Shown: positions 6,185 to 11,167 of the stretch, in pieces
How positions within the stretch are numbered: the stretch's first letter is position 1
Layout of the letters: each line of letters begins with the position of its first letter
Source: Bacteroidales bacterium UBA1216
GTDB lineage: Bacteria > Bacteroidota > Bacteroidia > Bacteroidales > Paludibacteraceae
Direction: 5' to 3'
Assembly: GCA_002309255.1 (NCBI GenBank)
Contig: DBXI01000019.1
Location: 44,702-55,868 of the forward strand
DNA: 11,167 nucleotides
Program-made: the position numbers and the translations under genes
The notes under the pieces: model-generated
Databases searched by the model: none
The model's input: only the letters and a program-made list of their open reading frames with translations
Told to the model about the DNA's origin: nothing

Positions 6185-6891
6185 TAATTGTTCTCCGACG
6201 GGTGGTAGTGATAGCCGGAGAAGTCGCGTTCGCCTTTCTCGCGGTCGTCGGAGGCAAGGTGTATGCCTCGCTTGAACCACCCCTTCTGCCAGCATAGGAT
6301 GAGCAGCCAGCCGAAGAGCAGTCCGCCCAGGTGAGCGAAGTGCGCCACATTGTCGCCGGCAAAGTTACCCAACCCCAGGAACAGTTCGATCACAGCATAG
6401 ATGATAACAAACACTCGCGCGCGTATGGGCACGGGTATAAATAAGAGGAATAGGGGCGTATCGGGGAAGAGCCATCCGAAGGCGAACAATATGCCAAACA
6501 CCGCACCACTGGCACCGATGGTCACTGCCAACTGTCCGGGCATGAACAACGACCACACAGCCTCCTGAACAAGCGCTGCGCCTATACCGCACACCAGATA
6601 GTAGAGCAAGAACTTGCGCTCACCCCACTCGTGCTCCAATGCCGGACCGAACATCAGCACGGCGAACATGTTGCAGAACAGGTGATCAAAACCGCCATGC
6701 ATGAACATATACGTGAACGGCTGCCACAGATGGAACGAAGCGTGACCGCCGCCGAACGCCGAAAACGACCAGTTCATCAACCCAAACCACTCAACCAGAT
6801 GCACGCCATAACGCTGCAATAGGGAGTCCAAAAGCCAAACAACAACGTTGGCAAGCAAGAGATTCTTCGTTACTACAGGTAGATTTCTCAT
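6184..6891 (-). CDS. Rhomboid family intramembrane serine protease
   Basis: This is a 235-residue polytopic inner-membrane protease that cuts substrates within or next to the membrane. The conserved HxxxN appears as HLFCN (70-74), the oxyanion region. GASGAVFG (126-133) holds the nucleophile Ser128. AHFAHLGG (183-190) holds the catalytic His187, completing the Ser-His dyad. Hydrophobic segments lie at about 11-25, 55-82, 93-115, 121-142, 145-152, 158-175 and 184-201. A charged, soluble tail of about 35 residues (LASDDREKGERDF...) follows. The size fits the basic six-helix bacterial rhomboid. The substrate is unknown. It is the first gene of a leftward block with psuK and psuG, with a probable promoter at 6955-6989; the stop codon sits in the last unit of the repeat array. 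The link to pseudouridine breakdown is positional only. Confidence 0.93.
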   Translation of the reverse strand: MRNLPVVTKNLLLANVVVWLLDSLLQRYGVHLVEWFGLMNWSFSAFGGGHASFHLWQPFTYMFMHGGFDHLFCNMFAVLMFGPALEHEWGERKFLLYYLVCGIGAALVQEAVWSLFMPGQLAVTIGASGAVFGILFAFGWLFPDTPLFLLFIPVPIRARVFVIIYAVIELFLGLGNFAGDNVAHFAHLGGLLFGWLLILCWQKGWFKRGIHLASDDREKGERDFSGYHYHPSENN

Positions 6892-6954
6892 GAGATTTTT
6901 CTATCAAAACACACTAAAATAACTACAATTTCCGTGCTAAACAGTAAAAAAACG

Positions 6955-6989
6955 CAAAAATATGCCATATTGACGCATTTTTTCTCAAA
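6955..6989 (-). promoter_or_regulatory. Probable promoter for the rhomboid gene
   Basis: On the minus strand TATTTTTG (6962 to 6955) fits TAnnTTTG. The nearest TTTG upstream (6989 to 6986) is 23 bases away, a little longer than the usual 19-21, so this is weaker than the other promoters here. It places the start about 60 bases before the rhomboid ATG and runs back-to-back with the HU promoter. Confidence 0.5.
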
Positions 6990-6993
6990 AAAA

Positions 6994-7025
6994 TTTGTGT
7001 ATTTGAAAAAAAAGTTGTATCTTTG
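6994..7025 (+). promoter_or_regulatory. Strong Bacteroidota promoter for HU
   Basis: TTTG (6994-6997), 20 bases, then TATCTTTG (7018-7025): perfect consensus with ideal spacing, in an A-tract-rich region. Initiation near 7032 gives a leader of about 50 bases. The leader contains a 12-base perfect palindrome, TTAAACGTTTAA (7054-7065), and GGAG...CTCC (7037-7049). Confidence 0.9.
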
Positions 7026-7082
7026 CAGTGTAGTATGGAGGAGAACTCCGATTTTAAACGTTTAATTAATCAAACTACTATT

Positions 7083-7346
7083 ATGAACAAAGGTGAACTC
7101 GTTGCTGCCATCGCAGCAAAAGCTGAGGTTTCGAAAGCAGCTGCCGCTAAGGGTCTTGACGCTGCTCTGGACGTAATTACTGAAGCTCTGAAGAAGGGTG
7201 AGGCTGTACAGTTGATCGGTTTCGCAACTCTGAAGGTTGCTGAGAAGCCGGCTCGCAAGGGCATCAATCCTGCTACCAAGCAAGTTATTGACATCCCTGC
7301 TAAGAAGGCTGTTAAGTTCAAAGCCGGCGCTAAGCTTGCTTTCTAA
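7083..7346 (+). CDS. HU family DNA-binding protein
   Basis: This is an 87-residue nucleoid protein (HU is usually about 90). It starts MNKGELVAAIAAKAEVSKAA, the N-terminal helix pair. It continues through the beta core IGFATLKVAEKPARKG to the DNA-binding arm region with NPATKQVIDIPAK (the conserved Arg-Asn-Pro appears as Ile-Asn-Pro) and ends VKFKAGAKLAF. HU dimers bend and compact DNA with little sequence preference. The open frame continues upstream to a TTG at 7023, but that triplet belongs to the -7 box of the promoter, so the ATG at 7083 is the start. The gene stands alone between a consensus promoter and a strong terminator (7363-7396), and its codon use looks like that of a highly expressed gene. 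Whether it is the main HU or one of several paralogues cannot be told. Confidence 0.94.
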   Translation: MNKGELVAAIAAKAEVSKAAAAKGLDAALDVITEALKKGEAVQLIGFATLKVAEKPARKGINPATKQVIDIPAKKAVKFKAGAKLAF

Positions 7347-7362
7347 TCTTGCACGTTCAAGG

Positions 7363-7396
7363 AAAATGGGTTATCCGAAAGGATAACTCGTTTTTT
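7363..7396 (+). terminator. Rho-independent terminator after HU
   Basis: GTTATCC (7370-7376), GAAA tetraloop, GGATAAC (7381-7387) form a 7-pair stem that extends through G-U and A-T pairs to AAAATGG / TCGTTTT. It is followed by T6 (7391-7396), starting 17 bases past the HU stop. Confidence 0.92.
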
Positions 7397-7408
7397 GTTG
7401 AACAACTC

Positions 7409-7443
7409 CTTTCACCTTTAAACTTTCATCTTTCAACTTTCAA
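7409..7443 (+). repeat. Five tandem CTTTCAA-like heptamers before adk
   Basis: Exact period 7: CTTTCAC, CTTTAAA, CTTTCAT, CTTTCAA, CTTTCAA. The array ends 5 bases before the adk ATG and so occupies the ribosome-binding region. I see no consensus promoter between the HU terminator and adk. Confidence 0.8.
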
Positions 7444-7448
7444 CCGAT

Positions 7449-8027
7449 ATGAAGAATATTATTCTATGCGGTGCTCCCGGTTGCGGCAAAGGCACGCAGG
7501 CGGAGTTCATTGTAGCGCGCTACGGGTTGCTGCACCTTAGTACAGGTCAGATGATGCGTCGTGAGGCTGCCTCTGGCAGCGAACTGGGCAAGCTGATTGA
7601 GTCGTACACCGCGCACGGCCATCTCGTGCCAGACGATGTGACCATCAAGATGCTGGAGAGCTACATCGAGAGCCTGCCTGCAGATACAAAGGGACTGATC
7701 TTTGACGGCTTCCCGCGCACGCTCAACCAGGCCGTGCAGCTGGAGCGACTGATGAAGAAGCGTGGCGATGAGACAGCCATGCTCATTGATATCAATGTGC
7801 CCGAGGACGAGCTGATCCGCCGCCTGATCGAGCGCGGCAAGACCAGCGGACGAAAGGATGATAGCGACCTGGAGATCATCAAGGAGCGCCTGGTGGTGTA
7901 CCACGAGCAGACCCGTCCGGTGGACGATTACTACGAGCTGCATGACAAGTATGCGCGTATTCAAGGTATGGGTACGATCAGCGAGATCTTCGGACGCATC
8001 AGTAGAATCCTGAACAAGATTTACTAA
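7449..8027 (+). CDS. adk: Adenylate kinase, short (lidless) type
   Basis: This is a 192-residue cytosolic enzyme that interconverts ATP + AMP and 2 ADP. The P-loop is GAPGCGKGT (8-16), with Cys where Ser is common. The AMP-binding region reads HLSTGQMMRREA (29-40), with Gln in place of the usual Asp of STGD. The core motif is FDGFPRT (85-91). Arg-containing motifs follow: RRLIERGKTSGRKDD (124-138), where the family's long zinc-type lid is replaced by a short loop, and RLVVYHEQTRPV (147-158). A length near 190 is normal for Bacteroidota, where adk often precedes obgE, as here (31 bases between). The ATG at 7449 gives the P-loop its normal distance from the N-terminus. It is probably co-transcribed with obgE. 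Confidence 0.97.
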   Translation: MKNIILCGAPGCGKGTQAEFIVARYGLLHLSTGQMMRREAASGSELGKLIESYTAHGHLVPDDVTIKMLESYIESLPADTKGLIFDGFPRTLNQAVQLERLMKKRGDETAMLIDINVPEDELIRRLIERGKTSGRKDDSDLEIIKERLVVYHEQTRPVDDYYELHDKYARIQGMGTISEIFGRISRILNKIY

Positions 8028-8028
8028 T

Positions 8029-8048
8029 ATCAGCCAAACTTGGCTGAT
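8029..8048. repeat. Inverted repeat (hairpin) in the adk-obgE gap
   Basis: ATCAGCCA-AACT-TGGCTGAT is an 8-pair perfect hairpin directly after the adk stop and 10 bases before the obgE ATG. It has no following T-run, so it is not a typical terminator. It could mark RNA processing or modulate obgE translation. Its core AGCCAA/TTGGCT also occurs at 5099-5112. Confidence 0.65.
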
Positions 8049-8058
8049 GACATGAATT

Positions 8059-9231
8059 ATGGCATCGAACTTTATCGATTACGTCAAGATCTATTGCCGC
8101 TCGGGTAAGGGCGGTGCAGGCAGTCTCCATTTCCATCGGGCGAAGTACGTCCCCAAGGGGGGACCGGATGGAGGTGATGGCGGCAGAGGCGGGCACATCA
8201 TCCTGCGCGGCAACCGTAACCTATGGACGCTGCTGCACCTGAAGTACCAAAAGCATATCCAGGCCACCGATGGCGGTAAGGGCGGCGAGAGCCGTTCGTT
8301 CGGCAAGGATGGTGAGGACCGCATCATCGAGGTGCCGTGCGGCACGGTCGTGTATGATGGCGAGACGGGCGAGTGGCTGACGGAGATTAAGGAGCACGGC
8401 GAGCAAGTGATCCTGCTCAAGGGCGGTCGCGGCGGACTGGGCAACTGGCACTTCCGCACGGCAACAAATCAAGCACCGCGTTACGCGCAGCCCGGCGAGC
8501 CCGCGCAGGAGCGAACGGTGATCATGCAGATCAAGGTGCTGGCCGATGTCGGACTGGTGGGCTTCCCCAACGCCGGCAAATCAACGCTGCTGAGCGTCGT
8601 ATCTGCCGCCAAGCCTGAGATAGCCGACTATCCGTTCACTACCCTAACGCCGCAGTTGGGCATCGTATCCTACCGCGACGACCGCTCGTTCTGCATGGCG
8701 GATATACCGGGCATCATCGAGGGTGCAGCTGAGGGCAAGGGCTTGGGACTACGGTTCCTCCGTCACATTGAGCGCAACGCTGTGCTGCTCTTCCTCGTGC
8801 CGGCATGTACCGAAGACCCCAAACACGAATATGAGATCCTGCTCGCCGAGCTGGAGAAGTACAACCCGCAACTACTGACCAAGGCACGAATCCTGGCGGT
8901 AAGCAAGGCGGACACGCTGCCCGAGGAGGAGGTCAAGAAGATCGTATCCAAACTTGGCGACGAGTATGATATCCCCGTTGTGGCGTTCTCGTCCGTGAGC
9001 GGACAGGGACTGAGCGAACTCAAAGATGTGCTGTGGGAAGAACTGAGTAAGGAGCAGAACCAGGTGATCGAGATCTCGCACTCGCCGCTCGACATCGAGC
9101 GCGTTGAGCGTCAGGAAGCTGAAACGGGCAACGAACAGGACGATGAGCAGCACACCATCTACTTGAACGAAGTAGAAGAGGACTGGGATCTATCCAAATA
9201 TGCCGGCATAGGCTGGGACACGCAAGAATAG
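8059..9231 (+). CDS. obgE: GTPase Obg (ribosome assembly)
   Basis: This is a 390-residue essential GTPase that binds the 50S subunit and couples ribosome maturation to growth and stress. The N-terminal glycine-rich Obg fold (about 4-157) shows CRSGKGGAGSLHF, KGGPDGGDGGRGGH, DGGKGG and KGGRGGLGNWHF. The G domain has G1 GFPNAGKS (168-175), the switch I region with YPFTTLTP (191-198), G3 DIPGIIEGA (215-223), G4 SKAD (282-285; the textbook form is NKxD) and G5 SSVSG (311-315). The C-terminal tail (about 340-390) is acidic and lineage-specific, ending YAGIGWDTQE. The ATG at 8059 gives the standard Obg N-terminus (FIDYVKIYCRSG). It lies 31 bases after adk across a hairpin. The SKAD variant appears typical of Bacteroidota to my knowledge and should not abolish GTP binding. 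Confidence 0.97.
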   Translation: MASNFIDYVKIYCRSGKGGAGSLHFHRAKYVPKGGPDGGDGGRGGHIILRGNRNLWTLLHLKYQKHIQATDGGKGGESRSFGKDGEDRIIEVPCGTVVYDGETGEWLTEIKEHGEQVILLKGGRGGLGNWHFRTATNQAPRYAQPGEPAQERTVIMQIKVLADVGLVGFPNAGKSTLLSVVSAAKPEIADYPFTTLTPQLGIVSYRDDRSFCMADIPGIIEGAAEGKGLGLRFLRHIERNAVLLFLVPACTEDPKHEYEILLAELEKYNPQLLTKARILAVSKADTLPEEEVKKIVSKLGDEYDIPVVAFSSVSGQGLSELKDVLWEELSKEQNQVIEISHSPLDIERVERQEAETGNEQDDEQHTIYLNEVEEDWDLSKYAGIGWDTQE

Positions 9232-9294
9232 ACCGCACCTTGGGTGCTCAAAGAACAAAGACCGCTAACGCTCAAAGAGTAAAGACTGATTAGG
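9232..9294 (+). repeat. Dispersed intergenic element copy, obgE-clc gap
   Basis: Directly after the obgE stop: ACC, then the mini-hairpin GCACC-TTG-GGTGC (9235-9247), then TCAAAGA; then AAAGACCG (9257-9264), CTAACG and CTCAAAGA (9271-9278); then AAAGACTGATTAGG (9281-9294). The last part closely matches the minus strand of 6097-6111 (AAAGACTAATTAGG). As in the other gaps, the element follows a stop codon in the same orientation relative to the gene before it. Confidence 0.7.
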
Positions 9295-9322
9295 TTTTCT
9301 ACTTTTGATTTTTGACTTTCTA
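9295..9322 (+). repeat. Heptameric pyrimidine-rich repeat before clc
   Basis: TTTTCTA, CTTTTGA, TTTTTGA, CTTTCTA: four 7-base units ending 3 bases before the clc ATG. They echo the CTTTCAA array before adk. TACTTTTG (9300-9307) within it matches the -7 consensus, but no TTTG lies about 20 bases upstream. Confidence 0.6.
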
Positions 9323-9325
9323 CTA

Positions 9326-11074
9326 ATGATTAAGTGGCTTGAGCAACATATACCGCAGAAGCAGTTGGTGCTGCTACTCAGTCTGATGGTGGGCGTTCTG
9401 TCCGCCTTGGCGGGTTATCTGCTCAAACTGTTCATCCATCTGATACAACACCTTATCAGCACGTACCTGATTGCTGATGAACACTGGTGGTGGCTGATTG
9501 TATGCCCGATGATAGGCATCACGCTGGCGGCGCTGTTCGTCAAGTACGTGGTGCGCGACGATATATCGCACGGTATAACGAAGATCCTGTATGCTATCTC
9601 GCAGCGCAAGTCAATCATCAAGCCGCACAACACCTGGTCGAGCATCATCGGTAGTGGTATAACGATCGGTTTTGGCGGATCAGTCGGCGCCGAGGCGCCA
9701 ATCGTGCTGACGGGTGCGGCTATCGGTTCGAATCTGGCCAAACTGTTTCATCTCGATCAGAAGACGATGATGCTGATGATCGGTTGCGGCGCAGCAGGTG
9801 CCATAGGCGGCATCTTCAAGGCGCCGATAGCCGGACTCGTCTTCACGCTCGAGGTGCTGATGATGGATATAACGATGAACTCCATCGCGCCGCTGCTGAT
9901 CTCATCGGTCACCGCTACGGCCATCGCCTACTTCACTACGGGATTCACGCCAATGTTCGAGCTGACGACCATCGAGTCGTTCACGCTCGGACGCATACCC
10001 TGGTATCTATTCTTAGGTGCAACCTGCGGGTTTATCTCGCTGTACTTCACGCGCGGCATGAACTACTTGGAGCGCCACTTCAAGCGAATCAATAACATGT
10101 GGGTGAAGATCCTGCTCGGCGGATCGGTGTTAGGCTTGCTTGTCTATCTGTTCCCGCCGCTATACGGCGAGGGCTACGATACGATCTTGCAACTGTTCAA
10201 CGACAACCCGCAGGCGGGTATAGAGTACAGTCCGCTGGCGCAGCTGGGCGACTCAACATGGGTGATCATCGGCTACTTCGCCCTGGTGCTTCTGCTTAAG
10301 ATCGTCGCCTCGGTGGCTACGAACGGCGGTGGCGGTGTGGGCGGTATATTCGCTCCTTCGCTGTTCATGGGTGCGCTGACAGGGTTTCTGTGCGCGTACC
10401 TGCTGAAGGTTGTGGGCATCAACGTGCCGGTGGTTAACTTCACGCTGGTGGGTATGGCGGGACTCATGTCCGGCGTGATGCATGCGCCGCTGACGGGCAT
10501 CTTCCTCATCGCGGAGCTCACGGGCGGCTATCACCTGCTCATGCCACTGATGATCGTGGCGGTGATTTCCTACCTGACGATCATGCTCTTTGAGCCGCAC
10601 AGCCTCTACGCCATGCGTCTGGCGCAGAAAGGCGAGCTGCTCACCCATAACAAGGATCGCTCCGTGCTCACACTGCTGAAGATGGACAATGTGCTGGAGA
10701 CCGACCTGCGCACTGTATCGCCCGACATGACGCTCGGGCAACTGGTGAAGATCATAGCCGACAGCAAGCGTAATATCTTCCCCGTTGTGGATAGCAAAGG
10801 CGAACTGCAGGGCATACTGCTGCTGGATGAGGTCCGCAACATCATGTTCCAGCCCAGACTGTATAACCGCTTCACTGTAGCCCAACTGATGAACTACCCG
10901 CAGGAGGTCATCCGCCACGACATGCCTATGGAGAAGGTGATGGAGATCTTTGAGGACACCGGAGCATGGAACCTGCCTGTGGTGGATGAAAAAAAGAAAT
11001 ACCTTGGATTTGTCTCCAAATCCAAGATATTCAACTCATACCGCCACGTGCTGGTGCACTTCTCCGACGAGTGA
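9326..11074 (+). CDS. CLC-family chloride channel/antiporter with two CBS domains
   Basis: This is a 582-residue inner-membrane protein (numbered from the ATG at 9326). The CLC core spans about 10-430. The gating-glutamate motif is GSVGAEAPI with Glu123; the GIFAP selectivity motif is in NGGGGVGGIFAPSLFMG (333-349); a further CLC block is HAPLTGIFLIAELTGGY (386-402). The cytosolic tail holds two CBS domains (about 453-510 and 515-573), which in this family can bind adenine nucleotides and regulate transport. Compared with E. coli CLC-ec1, the internal proton glutamate position in AGLVFTLEVLM appears to be Val177 (preceded by Glu176), and the helix D motif GSGIP reads SHGIT. Chloride/proton exchange therefore cannot be assumed. 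An open frame extends to a TTG at 9305, inside the repeat tract, so I use the ATG. The gene may be read through from obgE. It ends 35 bases before a terminator. Confidence 0.93.
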   Translation: MIKWLEQHIPQKQLVLLLSLMVGVLSALAGYLLKLFIHLIQHLISTYLIADEHWWWLIVCPMIGITLAALFVKYVVRDDISHGITKILYAISQRKSIIKPHNTWSSIIGSGITIGFGGSVGAEAPIVLTGAAIGSNLAKLFHLDQKTMMLMIGCGAAGAIGGIFKAPIAGLVFTLEVLMMDITMNSIAPLLISSVTATAIAYFTTGFTPMFELTTIESFTLGRIPWYLFLGATCGFISLYFTRGMNYLERHFKRINNMWVKILLGGSVLGLLVYLFPPLYGEGYDTILQLFNDNPQAGIEYSPLAQLGDSTWVIIGYFALVLLLKIVASVATNGGGGVGGIFAPSLFMGALTGFLCAYLLKVVGINVPVVNFTLVGMAGLMSGVMHAPLTGIFLIAELTGGYHLLMPLMIVAVISYLTIMLFEPHSLYAMRLAQKGELLTHNKDRSVLTLLKMDNVLETDLRTVSPDMTLGQLVKIIADSKRNIFPVVDSKGELQGILLLDEVRNIMFQPRLYNRFTVAQLMNYPQEVIRHDMPMEKVMEIFEDTGAWNLPVVDEKKKYLGFVSKSKIFNSYRHVLVHFSDE

Positions 11075-11109
11075 CGCATACCATAGCAACTATACAGTAT
11101 ATATACAAT

Positions 11110-11140
11110 AAAAGACACCCTCAATTGAGATGTCTTTTTT
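11110..11140. terminator. Terminator between clc and the tRNA, probably bidirectional
   Basis: AAAAGACA (11110-11117) pairs with TGTCTTTT (11131-11138) around an inner CTC-AATT-GAG hairpin. On the plus strand it ends in T6 (11135-11140); on the minus strand the stem is also preceded by A-rich and followed by TTTTATTG. It suits ending both the clc transcript and the tRNA transcript. Confidence 0.87.
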
Positions 11141-11145
11141 GTGTG

Positions 11146-11167
11146 TGCGCAGGATGAGACTCGAACT
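11146..11167 (-). tRNA. 3' end of a tRNA gene (cut by window edge)
   Basis: Read on the minus strand the last bases are AG-TTCGAGT-CTCAT-CCTGCGC-A. This fits the T loop TTCGAGT (TTCRANY), the 3' half of the T stem, a 7-base acceptor strand CCTGCGC, and discriminator A at 11146. Visible T-stem pairs G53-C61 and A52-U62 fit. CCA is not encoded, as is usual in Bacteroidota. The acceptor 5' strand should be GCGCAGG or close to it. The anticodon lies outside the window, so the amino acid is unknown. Confidence 0.8.

Noticed and set aside
7391..7426. Possible adk promoter (TTTG, 21 bases, TAAACTTT)
   Set aside because: The -7 match is poor and overlaps the heptad array and the HU terminator T-run; not convincing.
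8029..8048. Hairpin after adk as a terminator
   Set aside because: No T-run follows and obgE starts 10 bases later; operon continuation is more likely.
8897..8914. ObgE G4 motif SKAD instead of NKxD as a defect
   Set aside because: All other G motifs are intact and, from memory, S/T-K-x-D is common in Bacteroidota ObgE.
9300..9307. TACTTTTG as a clc promoter -7 box
   Set aside because: It matches TAnnTTTG but has no -33 element and would give a leader of only about 12 bases; it may be just part of the heptad tract.
10253..10918. 221-residue minus-strand frame opposite clc
   Set aside because: Antisense to the CLC gene; His/Gln-rich composition from reading the complement of a hydrophobic coding sequence.

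Overview
The window comes from the chromosome of a member of the Bacteroidota, most likely order Bacteroidales. Evidence: four or five promoters fit the Bacteroidota pattern TTTG, about 20 bases, then TAnnTTTG, and starts lack Shine-Dalgarno sequences. One protein ends in a type IX secretion sorting domain, adenylate kinase is the short lidless type, and ObgE has the SKxD form of its G4 motif. I cannot name a genus. Most of the content is housekeeping and sugar or nucleoside metabolism. I see no phage, transposase, CRISPR array or defence locus.

Layout. Bases 1-6891 are all minus strand, reading leftward from 6891: a rhomboid protease; psuK and psuG, which degrade pseudouridine; a small PH-like protein with its own strong promoter (4098-4129); a secreted CotH-kinase/discoidin protein whose gene follows with no gap and ends at a terminator (1750-1786); then agaS and the start of a kbaZ/gatZ-type gene, cut by the left edge, behind a separate promoter (1619-1650). 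A divergent promoter region (6892-7082) separates these from plus-strand genes: HU with its own terminator, then adk, obgE and a CLC-type anion channel/transporter with two CBS domains. A hairpin terminator (11110-11140) separates the CLC gene from the 3' end of a minus-strand tRNA, cut by the right edge.

How the genes work together. AgaS (amino-sugar phosphate deaminase/isomerase) and KbaZ (tagatose-bisphosphate aldolase subunit) suggest N-acetylgalactosamine or galactosamine use. PsuK phosphorylates pseudouridine and PsuG splits the product into uracil and ribose-5-phosphate. HU, Adk and Obg are core nucleoid, nucleotide and ribosome-assembly functions.

The least explained content lies between genes. 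Several gaps hold very regular short repeats: five CTAGNNNN octamers between agaS and kbaZ; five CTTTCAA-like heptamers just before adk and four looser ones before clc; and a dispersed element, built on AAAGACCG / mini-hairpin / CTCAAAGA, in three gaps. In the dispersed element the hairpin sequence varies while its pairing is kept. These are the best candidates for something not yet described, although they may simply be lineage-typical intergenic repeats.
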